NCBI GenBank assembly: GCA_018268995.1
Contig: JAFDVL010000025.1
Span: forward strand, 1-44,368
DNA: 44,368 nucleotides
Direction of reading: 5' to 3'
Origin: Acidobacteriota bacterium
Lineage (GTDB): Bacteria > Acidobacteriota > Blastocatellia > RBC074
The notes beneath the pieces are model-generated. The model saw nothing but the letters and a program-made list of their open reading frames with translations, was not told the origin of the DNA and did not search any database. This document shows, piece by piece, positions 35,059 to 44,235 of the stretch. The position numbers and the translations under genes are program-made. How positions within the stretch are numbered: the stretch's first letter is position 1; the number at the start of each line of letters is the position of its first letter.

Positions 35059-35697
35059 ATGAAAAGTACAACAAGCAAGTTCGCTTTAGTTTTAGTTTTG
35101 GTTGCCGGGTTTGTGTGGTTAACGATCAAAAGCGAAGCGTATCCGCCGCTATTGCGCCAAGCCTCAAAGTTCGGCGCAAAGGATTGTTCGTTTTGTCATA
35201 AAGATCCCCAAAGCGCCGGGGACTTGAATGCTCGTGGCAAATGGTTGAAGTCGCAACGTGACAAACGCGACGCTGACCGCATTGATGTCGAATGGTTGGC
35301 CGAATACACCGACAAGAAATCGGGCGGCTCTGAGGCAAAAGCAGAAGCAAAAGCAGAAGCAAAAGCAGAAGCCTGGGCTGAATTGGAAGGCTTTCACGAA
35401 ATCATGTCGCAAACCTTCCATGCAGCAGAAGAAGGAAAACTGGAACCGATTCGCACTCGCGCCACGGAATTAGCCGAAAAGGCCAAACTCTGGCTCGATT
35501 CCAAACCGCCCAAAGCTTACAACAAAAAAGAAACCAAAGAACTACTGGGCAAGCTCAATGCTGAAGCTAAGGCGTTAGCAGAAAGTATTGAGAAGGGCGC
35601 AACTGATGAGCAGGTCAAAAAAGACCTGACTGCATTGCATGATCGCTATCATCAAATCGTCGGTGCCGACCACGATGAGAAGGAAAAAAAGAAATAA
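35059..35697 (+). CDS. Exported monohaem c protein with helical C-terminal domain
   Basis: 212 residues. The signal anchor (FALVLVLVAGFVWLTIKSEA) is followed by one haem site, KDCSFCHKDP. Then come an EAKAEAKAEAKAEA spacer encoded by a 12-bp tandem repeat and a helical domain rich in His, Glu and Lys (FHEIMSQTFHAAEEGKLEPI). The helical part resembles small domains seen beside metal-resistance genes, but no named family is certain. The start has GAGG nine bases upstream, possibly masked by a leader hairpin. It stands after the MbnP/MbnH genes and before another CusF-type gene, all on one strand; an electron carrier or sensor role is inferred. Confidence 0.82.
   Translation: MKSTTSKFALVLVLVAGFVWLTIKSEAYPPLLRQASKFGAKDCSFCHKDPQSAGDLNARGKWLKSQRDKRDADRIDVEWLAEYTDKKSGGSEAKAEAKAEAKAEAWAELEGFHEIMSQTFHAAEEGKLEPIRTRATELAEKAKLWLDSKPPKAYNKKETKELLGKLNAEAKALAESIEKGATDEQVKKDLTALHDRYHQIVGADHDEKEKKK
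35332..35372. repeat. 12-bp tandem repeat inside haem c gene
   Basis: gcagaagcaaaa-type units repeat about three and a half times and encode the EAKAEAKAEAKAEA spacer. The length is a multiple of three, so copy number can change without a frameshift. Confidence 0.85.
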
Positions 35698-35781
35698 ATC
35701 GCATTGCCCGAATATTTAACAAAACATTTAGGTGGCGCTGCACAGCCGCCTGATTGCTTCGGTTCAAAAGAGGAATTTTGT

Positions 35782-37173
35782 ATGTCCTTGCACAAGGTGG
35801 GTCTTTTGCGTCACAGGCTGAGCCGATGGTGTTTGGTTTGGCTTGTCAGCAGTGTGATTGTGCCGCTTTTTATCGGAATGCCTGACGCGATTGCGCAGGA
35901 TCAAGCTGCGCAACAACGTTACGAATTCGTTGGGGAAGTGCAATCGGTAGACAAGACGAAAAAGCGGGCGACCATCAAGCACGAGGCAATCAAGGGGTAC
36001 ATGGACGCGATGACCATGCCGTTTCTCATTAAGGATGAGAAGGCATTGGACGAAATGCAACCAGGAGATCGAATCAGCGCCACGATTGTTGTCACAGCAG
36101 AAGGCGCAACCTGGTTGGAAAAAATCATCATCACCGCCAGTAAAAATACCAGAGCGCAGGAATCATCTGACAAGCCTTTAGGCGTGATGGGCGTGCCAGG
36201 TGACCAGCCGACTTCGCCGCAAACTTATGCGCAGCGCTTCAATGATCCGACAGGGCTTTATACGTGCCCCATGCATCTGAGTATCCGCACAAAAACGCCG
36301 GGCAAATGTCCCAAATGTGGCATGGAGCTGATGTCGGTAGAGCCGCAGATTCCCGAAGAATTTGATCTTCAGCTCGCGATGACGCCGAAACTGCCTTTGC
36401 CGAATCAACCGCTTCAACTGCACCTGACGGTACTGAACCCACGCAACGGTGCCACGGTGAAACAATTCGCCCTGATGCACGACCGGATGTTTCACTTGTT
36501 TCTTGTTAGTCAGGACTTGAGCGATTTTCAGCATATTCATCCGCAGCAGCTGGAGGACGGCAGCTTTGTCATTGAAACCACGCTGAAGCGTCCCGGCTTG
36601 TACAAGGTGTATGCGGATTTCTATCCGCTGGAAGGCGCGCCGCAGATGCTGCACAAATATTTTGCGACCAGAGGCTGGCGCGGCGAAGTTCTCGGCGGAC
36701 AGGTATCGCTCAAATCTGATACCCAACTCACGAAACCCGCAGTGCCTGTCACGGTCACGAAGGAGAATGCTGACAAGTTGGGCGTTGAGCTTCCTGCCCT
36801 GGAAGCCAAGCCGGCTGGCGGCCTGAATGTGACGCTCTCGTTTGATGAAACGCCGGTTGTGCCCGGCAAAAACGTGACGTTGAAATATCATCTGACGGAT
36901 GCTGTGACCGGGCAACCCGTACGCGATTTGATTCCTTATCTTAGTGCGTGGGGACACACGTTGATCTTGAGCGCAGATCAATCGGAAGTGTTGCATTCCC
37001 ATCCTGAAACGCCGATTGATCTGGATGCGCCGATAGCCACGCAACGAGGCGGGCCGGATTTAAGTTTTGATGTGCTGTTTCCGGCACCGGGAATCTATCG
37101 CGTCTGGACGCAGTTTTTGCGCGGTCGTCAGGTGTTTACAGTTGTCTACGACATTCAGGTGAAACGACTCTAG
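35782..37173 (+). CDS. Exported protein with CusF-like and heavy-metal-binding domains
   Basis: 463 residues. The signal (LVSSVIVPLFIGMPDAIAQ) precedes a CusF-like domain (about 40-115) with IKHEAIKGYMDAMTMPFLI. A heavy-metal-binding domain follows (about 155-180): LYTCPMHLSIRTKTPGKCPK continuing to CGMEL. The remainder has two similar beta domains, each with His-rich copper-type stretches: HDRMFHLFLVSQDLSDFQHI followed by HPQ, and AWGHTLILSADQSEVLHSHP. Each ends with a GLYKVYADF/GIYRVWTQF strand. It would bind several copper or similar ions outside the cytoplasm. ATG 35782 has AGAGGA eight bases upstream, better than 35704. Confidence 0.87.
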   Translation: MSLHKVGLLRHRLSRWCLVWLVSSVIVPLFIGMPDAIAQDQAAQQRYEFVGEVQSVDKTKKRATIKHEAIKGYMDAMTMPFLIKDEKALDEMQPGDRISATIVVTAEGATWLEKIIITASKNTRAQESSDKPLGVMGVPGDQPTSPQTYAQRFNDPTGLYTCPMHLSIRTKTPGKCPKCGMELMSVEPQIPEEFDLQLAMTPKLPLPNQPLQLHLTVLNPRNGATVKQFALMHDRMFHLFLVSQDLSDFQHIHPQQLEDGSFVIETTLKRPGLYKVYADFYPLEGAPQMLHKYFATRGWRGEVLGGQVSLKSDTQLTKPAVPVTVTKENADKLGVELPALEAKPAGGLNVTLSFDETPVVPGKNVTLKYHLTDAVTGQPVRDLIPYLSAWGHTLILSADQSEVLHSHPETPIDLDAPIATQRGGPDLSFDVLFPAPGIYRVWTQFLRGRQVFTVVYDIQVKRL

Positions 37174-37285
37174 CCTGCTGCGAGTCCTGTCTGGCGTCTT
37201 GCGTGAATGAACTGAAACTCTGACCCGATAGTCAGCGTCATTGTCCTCCTGTCAATTTCTTGTTCTTAAAAGGATATTCATACCA

Positions 37286-40012
37286 ATGAAAACTATCGCA
37301 ATTGTGCTAGTTGCCTTGCTGTTCGCCTGTAACCTCTTTGCCCAGACAAAGCTAGCCACTGGGACAGTGATGGTGGAGGTCAAAGACCCTTCTGGTCGAG
37401 CCTTACAGGCAAGCGGCAAAGTTATTCATCTGGTTACCGGCATTGAGCGCAGTTTTCAAACCGATGCCCAAGGCAAAGCTACGCTGGAACAATTGCCCTT
37501 TGGGCGGTATCGCCTTGAAATCAGTCACGACGGGTTTTCCCGCCAGACGGTGTTGATGGATGTGCAATCTACAACGCCCCTCACACACACACTGACGCTG
37601 ACGATTGGCGCGTTGGCCTTCGACGTCGAAGTCGTAGCGGCGACGCCATTAGCCGGGGCTGATCTTGATGCCAGTGAAATTCCGGCTCCGGTACAAGCCG
37701 CTCCGGCACGCGATATAAAAGCCAGCCACGCGCTTGAGCTGTCGGATTTTCTCAATCGTCGGCTCAAAGGCGTCAGCCTCAATGAAGTACAAGGCAACCC
37801 TTATCAAGCCGATCTGAATTATCGCGGCTACACCGCTTCTCCCTTGCTTGGTACGCCGCAGGGATTATCCGTGTATCTCGACGGCGTGCGGCTCAATCAA
37901 CCGTTTGGGGATGTCGTAAGTTGGGATTTGATTCCGCGCAATGCGATTGCAGAAGTCGCGCTGTTGCCCGGATCGAATCCGTTGTTTGGCTTGAATACGT
38001 TGGGCGGTGCATTGGTGCTGCAAACCAAAGACGGGCGCAATGCGCCGGGAACCTCGCTCGAATTAAGCGGAGGTAGCTTTGGCCGATTGATAGGCGATTT
38101 GGAACACGGCGGCGCTAGTAAAAACGGTTTTCATTGGTACACGGCGAGCAGCCTGTTTTTTGAGAATGGCTGGCGCGCGGATTCGCCCTCGAACGTACGC
38201 CAATTCTTCGGCAAGCTGGGCTGGCAGCGCGAAAAAACATTACTGGGATTGACCATGATGTATGCGAACAATTCGCTAATCGGCAATGGGCTGCAAGAGC
38301 AACGTTTTCTTAATCGCGATTATAAGAGCATTTACACCAAGCCGGACATCACGGCGCATCGCGCCCCGTTTTTCAATTTCAATCTGCGGCACGCCTTCAA
38401 CTCCCGCGTGGCTGTTTCCGGCAATTCCTATTGGCGTTCGATTCGCACACGCACGCTGAACGGTGACATCAACGAAGACTCGCTGGATCAATCCATCTAT
38501 CAACCGAGTGCGGCGGAACGCGCAGCGTTGGTCGCTGCTGGATATACGGGCTTTCCCACCAGCGGGGCGACAGCGGCGAATACGCCATTTCCGTCGTGGC
38601 GTTGTATTGCCAATGTCTTGCTGCGCGATGAACCTGCTGAGAAATGTAACGGTCTGCTCAATCGAACCAATGGCAAGCAATATAATTTTGGTGCGTCAGG
38701 ACAAGTGACCGTCATTAGCTTTCCGCGCGGGCAGCGCAATCAGTTGACTGCGGGTGGTGCATTTGATGGAAATCGCGTGGACTTTAGGCAATCGTCGCAA
38801 CTCGGCTATTTGAATCCTGACCGCAGTGTGACAGGGCTCAATGCGTTCGGCGATGCTGTGACCGGCGGTGAAGTGGACGGTGAGCCATACGACACGCGTG
38901 TGGATTTGGGTGGACGCATTAACACTTTTAGTTTGTACGCGACCAATGCGTTAGTTCTGGGAAACAAACTCACGCTGTCGTTGTCAGGACGCTACAATCG
39001 CACGACAGTTAAGAACTTCGACCGCATCAATCCCGGCGGTGGCACCGGATCGCTTGATGGTAATCACATGTTTGCTCGCTTCAATCCGGCAGTTGGTCTG
39101 ACATTTAGACCTGTCCGGTATTTGAATGCGTACGCCAGCTACAGTGAAGGGAATCGCGCGCCAACTTCAGTGGAACTGGGTTGTGCTGACCCGGCAGCAC
39201 CGTGCAAATTGCCGAACGCAATGACAGGCGATCCGCCGTTGCAACAGGTCGTGACGCGCACCTTTGAGGCGGGGTTGCGTGGCGGGCAGGAAAGCCGACT
39301 GAGCTGGAATCTGGGTTGGTTTCGCGGCGAAAACCGCAATGACATTTTGTTCGTCGCCTCAGAACAAACGGGCTTCGGCTATTTCAAAAACTTTGGCAAA
39401 ACGCGGCGACAGGGGATTGAAGCCGACCTGAACGCGCGCATCGGGCGGGTGAGTGTCGGCGGTGGCTATACATTTTTGGTGGCGACGTATCAGAGTGAGG
39501 AGGAAGTGAATGGCGAAAGCAATAGCAGCAACGATGCAGAAGCGCCGGGACTCGAAGGATTGATTGAAATCGAACCGGGTGCGAAGATTCCGTTGATTCC
39601 GCAGCATATGTTCAAGCTGTTTGCCGATTGGCAGGCAACAGAGAAGCTTTCGCTCAACTTTGGTGTGCTGGCTTTATCCAGTTCCTATGCACGCGGCAAT
39701 GAAAACAACGCGCATACGCCCGATGGAACATATTATCTGGATGGCGGCAAATCACCCGGCTATTGGGTGGCGAACTTTGGCACCCGGTATCAGGTCAATC
39801 GCCACATCGAATTGTTTGCGCGTGTGAATAATCTTTTCAATCGGCGCTATTACACCGCCGCACAACTTGGAGTGACCGGATTTACGGCTGAGGGAAATTT
39901 TATTGCCCGCCCGTTTGCAGCTGTGAATGGGGAATACCCGCTTCAGCATGCAACATTCTATGCACCCGGCGCACCACGAGGTGCCTGGGCAGGTATCAAT
40001 CTTAAATTTTGA
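37286..40012 (+). CDS. TonB-dependent receptor with carboxypeptidase-regulatory N-terminus, 2
   Basis: 908 residues. The signal ([15 protein letters not shown]) is followed by a CarboxypepD_reg-like domain ([20 protein letters not shown]), a plug ([60 protein letters not shown]) and a barrel with late hallmark [20 protein letters not shown] and a terminal WAGINLKF. The full plug and barrel make it a true importer type. AAGGA lies 11 bases before ATG 37286. It closes the copper-type locus; a bidirectional terminator follows. Import of copper, a copper complex or another metallophore is inference only. Confidence 0.92.
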   Translation: MKTIAIVLVALLFACNLFAQTKLATGTVMVEVKDPSGRALQASGKVIHLVTGIERSFQTDAQGKATLEQLPFGRYRLEISHDGFSRQTVLMDVQSTTPLTHTLTLTIGALAFDVEVVAATPLAGADLDASEIPAPVQAAPARDIKASHALELSDFLNRRLKGVSLNEVQGNPYQADLNYRGYTASPLLGTPQGLSVYLDGVRLNQPFGDVVSWDLIPRNAIAEVALLPGSNPLFGLNTLGGALVLQTKDGRNAPGTSLELSGGSFGRLIGDLEHGGASKNGFHWYTASSLFFENGWRADSPSNVRQFFGKLGWQREKTLLGLTMMYANNSLIGNGLQEQRFLNRDYKSIYTKPDITAHRAPFFNFNLRHAFNSRVAVSGNSYWRSIRTRTLNGDINEDSLDQSIYQPSAAERAALVAAGYTGFPTSGATAANTPFPSWRCIANVLLRDEPAEKCNGLLNRTNGKQYNFGASGQVTVISFPRGQRNQLTAGGAFDGNRVDFRQSSQLGYLNPDRSVTGLNAFGDAVTGGEVDGEPYDTRVDLGGRINTFSLYATNALVLGNKLTLSLSGRYNRTTVKNFDRINPGGGTGSLDGNHMFARFNPAVGLTFRPVRYLNAYASYSEGNRAPTSVELGCADPAAPCKLPNAMTGDPPLQQVVTRTFEAGLRGGQESRLSWNLGWFRGENRNDILFVASEQTGFGYFKNFGKTRRQGIEADLNARIGRVSVGGGYTFLVATYQSEEEVNGESNSSNDAEAPGLEGLIEIEPGAKIPLIPQHMFKLFADWQATEKLSLNFGVLALSSSYARGNENNAHTPDGTYYLDGGKSPGYWVANFGTRYQVNRHIELFARVNNLFNRRYYTAAQLGVTGFTAEGNFIARPFAAVNGEYPLQHATFYAPGAPRGAWAGINLKF

Positions 40013-40061
40013 ACGATGGTTGTGGCTTTGTTCTCAGGAATTATCTGAACAGCAGGGGATG

Positions 40062-40103
40062 GCCCTTCCTGGCAGCGTATCGAAATGAGCAGCCAGGAAG
40101 GGC
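40062..40103. terminator. Bidirectional terminator between convergent genes
   Basis: gcccttcctggc (40062-40073) and gccaggaagggc (40092-40103) form a perfect 12-bp stem with an 18-base loop, followed by an AT-rich aattattt. It lies between the TonB receptor and the convergent zinc-ribbon gene. Confidence 0.65.
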
Positions 40104-40115
40104 AATTATTTAATG

Positions 40116-40349
40116 TCAGGCCGCGTTCTTCTCCTCTTGAAGATCACGACTTAGACGAAGAGAATTGAATTGTGAGGGGTTTTCTTTTTGGCGCTGAACC
40201 AGATCAAGGCTGCTTCCGCACAAACGGCAATGATAGGGTTCGATCAGGTCTGACGTATTGATAAACCAATGATTCCCGCAGCCCGGGCATTGATGAATGA
40301 AGTTCATGAAATGTTTGTTTACTTTATCTTTGAAAATTTTTGCCTGCAT
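40116..40349 (-). CDS. Small zinc-ribbon protein
   Basis: 77 residues. Two C-x2-C knuckles, QCPGCGNHWF and YHCRLCGSSLD, spaced by about 20 residues, form a zinc ribbon; the rest is polar. No named family was recognised. ATG 40349 is chosen because AGGAG is six bases upstream, whereas the ATG at 40355 is directly against it. The start lies inside the end of the PRC-barrel gene (26-bp overlap), so it is translationally coupled to that gene. Confidence 0.75.
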   Translation of the reverse strand: MQAKIFKDKVNKHFMNFIHQCPGCGNHWFINTSDLIEPYHCRLCGSSLDLVQRQKENPSQFNSLRLSRDLQEEKNAA

Positions 40350-40923
40350 AATCATCTCCTACGAAAGCTAAGGCGGTCTGTTGTAATCCTTCCACCGCTT
40401 CAGTCAGTGAGGCAAAGCGCGGTGCGCCTGCGGCCAGTATCAAGCGATGATACCGACGTGAATAAAAATCACTGTGACTGCCTTCGACGAATTGAGGTTT
40501 GCTAAAAAGCCCACGCAATCCCGGAGTCTTAAGTTGATAAATGGTGCGTAGTCCTTCTTGGCAAAAATAAACCTCAGCAATACAGCCACAATATTGCCCA
40601 TCTTCAGTGATTACTTCAGCTGTCAAAAATTCCTGATAAGGCATCACTCCGTCACCCAGTTCTTCCACCAATGAAATGATATGGGAAAGCGCTGCCAGCT
40701 GGCTTTCGGTGTTTACAGGCTTCAGCAACAGCAATTGATTGATTGCCAGCAGCAGCGGGGCGGTTTTGTTTTCTGGCTTAATGATAAACCCCAGCAGTTC
40801 GCCACGCGTCGGATGCAAATACGCTTCCTCAATGGTGCCCTGTTGTTGTTCCAGACCATCAGAAAAGAAAACTCTTTTTTGCAAGATGTTGCCTAACTTT
40901 TGTGATGCCAGGTGCGTGTGCAT
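40324..40923 (-). CDS. PRC-barrel-like protein
   Basis: 199 residues. Two PRC-barrel-like modules are suggested by RVFFSDGLEQQQGTIEEAYL with GELLGFIIKPENKT, and by AEVITEDGQYCGCIAEVYFC near the middle. PRC-barrels are small beta folds found in RNA-processing and photosynthetic proteins and in stress proteins of unknown function. No membrane segment. ATG 40923 has a strong GGAGGA site; the frame's first codon at 41007 has none. The gene is divergent from an NtrB/NtrC pair and probably forms an operon with the zinc-ribbon gene. Confidence 0.7.
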   Translation of the reverse strand: MHTHLASQKLGNILQKRVFFSDGLEQQQGTIEEAYLHPTRGELLGFIIKPENKTAPLLLAINQLLLLKPVNTESQLAALSHIISLVEELGDGVMPYQEFLTAEVITEDGQYCGCIAEVYFCQEGLRTIYQLKTPGLRGLFSKPQFVEGSHSDFYSRRYHRLILAAGAPRFASLTEAVEGLQQTALAFVGDDYAGKNFQR

Positions 40924-40985
40924 TTGTCCTTCCTCCCGAAAGTGCAGCACAGAGCACCTTGGCACAGCCGGGAACATAGACCCCT

Positions 40986-41003
40986 CACAGTTCTCGGACT
41001 GTG
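40986..41003. promoter_or_regulatory. Palindrome, candidate activator-binding site
   Basis: CACAGT-tctcgg-ACTGTG is a perfect 6-bp dyad with a 6-base centre, about 175 bp before the sigma-54 promoter. This distance is typical for enhancer sites of NtrC-type activators. Predicted from symmetry and position only. Confidence 0.4.
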
Positions 41004-41178
41004 CCAATTGCGCTCAGTGTTCGCCCTCACTTCATAACAAGAACCGTGCCGGAATCACAGTCAGTGCTAAACCACGGGGATCGCAAGCCTTACTGATCCA
41101 TTCAGGGAGGAACGGGAATGCCGGGCTGTGGCAAAATGTACGTATACTGTTGCAAACTGCTACGGCGGGAGGAGGCTT

Positions 41179-41194
41179 TGGCAAGGCAATTGCT
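41179..41194 (+). promoter_or_regulatory. Sigma-54 promoter of the two-component operon
   Basis: TGGCAAGGCAATTGCT matches the -24/-12 consensus TGGCAC-N5-TTGCW with one mismatch; GG and GC are exactly 10 bp apart. The start of transcription would fall about 40 bp before the kinase ATG (41249). The operon encodes its own sigma-54 activator, so autoregulation is likely. Confidence 0.7.
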
Positions 41195-41248
41195 AGTTTA
41201 TTCGCGAGGTAATCGTTTGAACTATTTATCCCGGAGGAAATCTCGCCC

Positions 41249-42769
41249 ATGAGCACAAGTACAAAACTCATCATTTTGCTGACGGTGCTGGTTGGTTCGG
41301 TCATGATTGTGGGTGGGTATTATCGCTTACAACAACGACATGCACTTCTGGTAAGTGCATTGCAAAATGAATTGCATGCACACGCGCTTACTTTACGTAT
41401 TGCCCTGAGCGACCATTATCGAGACGGGCGTCACGATGATGCACAACAGCTCATCAACAAACTAAGCGAAAATCCGAAAATTCTGGGTGTTGTTTTGTTC
41501 GATGCAAATGGCAATGTCGCAATGCTTTCCAATCAACTTGTGGCTGAAGAAATCAGCCGCCCGTTGCAGGTGAAAGAGGTAATCAATGCCAATAATCCGG
41601 TCTTTGCCTCGCATCGCATTGCAGGCCAGGAAGTGACATCCATCCTTATGCCGTTTCAAATGTCAGATATCGAGCGCGGTGCATTTGAAATTGCGCAGCC
41701 GCGTTCTTTTGTCGAAGCCGATTTTATGCGCGCGCGCCGCGACATCACACTGGTTACGATCTCGCTGTTTTTGGTGATCACACTGGGCGTCTTGCTGGTG
41801 CTGGGGCGGAATCTGGCGCGCCCCATTCGCGAATTGCTGACCGGCGCGGAAGCATTAGGAGAAGGCGACCTGAATTATCGCGTCATTGTTCCTGCGGGCA
41901 ATAACGAGTTTTCACGGCTGGCCAGTGCATTTAATCGAATGGCGGATCGCTTGTCGCAGCAGCGATTGCTGGCAGAAAACACGGCGGCAGAAAACTTGAA
42001 GTTAGAACAAAAATTGCTGACGGCTGAAAGATTAGCTTCCGTTGGCCGATTGGCTGCGGGCGTCGCGCACGAAATGGGAGCGCCTTTGAATGTCATCAAA
42101 GGTCGGACCGAACGGCTCATGGAACAACTCGCTCCGCTATCCGAAAAAACGGAACGCAACCTGACAATCATCAATCATCAAGCCGATGTGATTGCGCGCA
42201 TTGTTCGGCAATTGTTGGATTTGGGCAGGCCGCTCAACCTCAATCGGCAAGCGACCAGCATCACCGAACTCATTGCAAGTACAATTGAGTTGGTGGAGGA
42301 AGACGCACGAACGCATCACATTCGCATTGATCATCGAAGCGGTGCGGATTTATTGGTGAACGGTGATCCCGGCTGGCTGAAACAGGTCTTACTGAATATT
42401 TGCCGAAACGCAATTCAATCTATGCCACAGGGGGGAACCCTGCAAATTGAAACCTCAAATATGTTGGTGATGGAAGATGGTGGTACTTATATGTCGGTGC
42501 GAATTTCCGACACCGGAACAGGCATCCCGGCAAGTTCATTACATCAAATCTTTGACCCCTTTTTTACGACCAAAGATGTGGGGCAGGGCATTGGCCTTGG
42601 ACTCAGTATTTCGCGCAGAATTGTGGAGGAACATGATGGCTGGATCGAAGTGGAAAATAACGCGCTAGGCGGGGCGACTTTTACGATTTGGTTGCCCAAT
42701 GCTGAAGCCCCCAATCAGACTTTAGCTCAGAAACAGGAACGGCATGAATACTCGAATTCTTATCGCTGA
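41249..42769 (+). CDS. Membrane sensor histidine kinase (NtrB/ZraS-like)
   Basis: 506 residues. A first helix (LIILLTVLVGSVMIVGGYY), a periplasmic sensor of about 140 residues and a second helix (VTISLFLVITLGVLLVLG) lead to a HAMP domain (LARPIRELLTGAEALGEGDL). HisKA follows with VGRLAAGVAHEMGAPLNVIK (phospho-His H274), then HATPase_c with N, G1 and G2 boxes (QVLLNICRNAIQSMP, ISDTGTGIPASS, GLGLSISRRIVEEH). The layout is like ZraS/NtrB partners of sigma-54 regulators. ATG 41249 follows GGAGG at 11 bases. It overlaps the regulator gene by 26 bp. The signal is unknown; metal stress is possible given the neighbours. Confidence 0.93.
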   Translation: MSTSTKLIILLTVLVGSVMIVGGYYRLQQRHALLVSALQNELHAHALTLRIALSDHYRDGRHDDAQQLINKLSENPKILGVVLFDANGNVAMLSNQLVAEEISRPLQVKEVINANNPVFASHRIAGQEVTSILMPFQMSDIERGAFEIAQPRSFVEADFMRARRDITLVTISLFLVITLGVLLVLGRNLARPIRELLTGAEALGEGDLNYRVIVPAGNNEFSRLASAFNRMADRLSQQRLLAENTAAENLKLEQKLLTAERLASVGRLAAGVAHEMGAPLNVIKGRTERLMEQLAPLSEKTERNLTIINHQADVIARIVRQLLDLGRPLNLNRQATSITELIASTIELVEEDARTHHIRIDHRSGADLLVNGDPGWLKQVLLNICRNAIQSMPQGGTLQIETSNMLVMEDGGTYMSVRISDTGTGIPASSLHQIFDPFFTTKDVGQGIGLGLSISRRIVEEHDGWIEVENNALGGATFTIWLPNAEAPNQTLAQKQERHEYSNSYR

Positions 42770-44111
42770 AGACAACGCCGCAATGCGTGAACTACTGCAA
42801 GAGGTTTTGGAGGATGCGGGACTAGAAATCATTGTCGCCGAGGACGGACAACAGGCCATGACAGTGCTTGATCGCACGGCAGAAATGATTGATCTGGTCA
42901 TCACCGATGTGCGGATGCCGGGATTAAAAGGCGATGATTTGTTGCGCGCGATCCGAGAACAGCGTCCTGAAACTCCGGTGATTGTGATTACTGCCTTTGG
43001 TTCTGTTGAGCAGGCCGTTGAGATGGTGAAGACCGGTGCCTATCAATATCTAACCAAACCTTTTGCGACCAGCGAACTGATGCACATCGTGACGGAAGCT
43101 TTGTCCCGGAGTGCGCCACAACGTGAGCAGGCGCGCTTGCGTCGTGAAATCCCGACGACCCCGGCCCGCATCATCGGAGCCTCGCGCCCGATTCGCGCCC
43201 TGTTTGAGCAGATCGGGCTTGCTGCCCGCAGTCACATTAACGTGATGATTACCGGCGAATCCGGGACGGGAAAAGAGTTGGTCGCGCGGGCAATTCACGA
43301 AGCCTCTGGTCGTACCGGAGCTTTTGTCCCGGTGAACTGTGCGGCGATTCCTGCTGAACTGATCGAATCCGAACTGTTTGGGCATACGGGCCAGGCTTTC
43401 ACCGGGGCCAGACAGGCGCGCAAAGGGCTGATGGAAACCGCTGAGTTTGGCACGCTGTTTCTGGACGAAATTGGCGAACTTCCTCTGGTGATGCAGCCCA
43501 AATTGTTGCGTGCGTTGCAAGACGGAATGATCCGCCCTGTGGGAGCCAATCTGGAAAAACCGTTGAGCGTGCGGATCGTTGTGGCCACGAACCGCGATTT
43601 GGAAAAAGAAGTGCGGGAAGGTCGGTTTCGAGAAGATTTATACTGGCGTCTAAATGTGATTCGCTTAACCTTGCCGCCGTTGCGTGAACGTCCTTTTGAT
43701 ATTCCGTTGCTGGTCGAGCATTTTGTGAATCGTGCGGCGGCGATTTCAGGTAAGCCTGGCCTGAGTGTTTCGGCTGAAGCTCTTGCCATCCTGACGGCAT
43801 ATTCCTGGCCGGGAAATATCCGGGAATTGGAAAACGCGATTGACCGCGCGGTTGCATATGCCAGCGGCGCGACGATTCTGCCTGAGCATTTGCCGGAACG
43901 GGTTCGCACAAATGGAGAGATGGCAGCGCTGGTGGCGCGATCCAGTGAACAAAATCTCACCTTGCGTGAGGTGGAGCGCGATTACATTCTTGAGATTTTG
44001 CGCCGAACCGGCGGCAACAAGTCCAAAACGGCTGAAATTCTGGATTTGGATCGTAAAACTTTGTATCGAAAATTAGATGAATACCGTTTGGAGGAGGCCG
44101 AAAGGTCGTAG
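42744..44111 (+). CDS. NtrC-family sigma-54-dependent response regulator
   Basis: 455 residues. The receiver domain has acidic residues (IAEDN) and phospho-Asp D55 in LVITDVRMPG. The AAA+ domain has Walker A GESGTGKE, Walker B GTLFLDEIGEL and an Arg-finger region (FREDLYWRLNVI). The sigma-54-contacting loop reads QAFTGA instead of the usual GAFTGA. A Fis-type helix-turn-helix ends the protein (NKSKTAEILDLDRKTLYRKL). It would activate sigma-54 promoters after phosphorylation by the upstream kinase, whose gene overlaps it by 26 bp. AGGAA lies seven bases before the ATG. A terminator follows its stop. Confidence 0.95.
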   Translation: MNTRILIAEDNAAMRELLQEVLEDAGLEIIVAEDGQQAMTVLDRTAEMIDLVITDVRMPGLKGDDLLRAIREQRPETPVIVITAFGSVEQAVEMVKTGAYQYLTKPFATSELMHIVTEALSRSAPQREQARLRREIPTTPARIIGASRPIRALFEQIGLAARSHINVMITGESGTGKELVARAIHEASGRTGAFVPVNCAAIPAELIESELFGHTGQAFTGARQARKGLMETAEFGTLFLDEIGELPLVMQPKLLRALQDGMIRPVGANLEKPLSVRIVVATNRDLEKEVREGRFREDLYWRLNVIRLTLPPLRERPFDIPLLVEHFVNRAAAISGKPGLSVSAEALAILTAYSWPGNIRELENAIDRAVAYASGATILPEHLPERVRTNGEMAALVARSSEQNLTLREVERDYILEILRRTGGNKSKTAEILDLDRKTLYRKLDEYRLEEAERS

Positions 44112-44140
44112 CCTTTTTCTACAGGCCTGTGGCAAAAAGG
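44112..44140. terminator. Rho-independent-like terminator after the response regulator gene
   Basis: cctttttct-acaggcctgt-ggcaaaaagg folds with ccttttt/aaaaagg arms around the perfect palindrome acaggcctgt. It begins directly after the stop codon (44109-44111) and has T and A runs on both sides, so it could work in both directions. Confidence 0.55.
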
Positions 44141-44235
44141 GGCAAGGGGGCGGGCAATTCGATGAGAGGCAAAAAAAGACCTTAATCTGAAAAGACAACG
44201 CCAAATAAAGGATTGTTGTTCCAAAGTACAAATGC

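Larger units (their letters stand above)
40924..41248. other. Divergent intergenic regulatory region
   Basis: 325 bp between the PRC-barrel gene and the histidine kinase gene, with no gene seen. It carries a sigma-54 promoter for the kinase (41179-41194) and a palindrome at 40986-41003 that is suitably placed for an activator. Confidence 0.6.
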
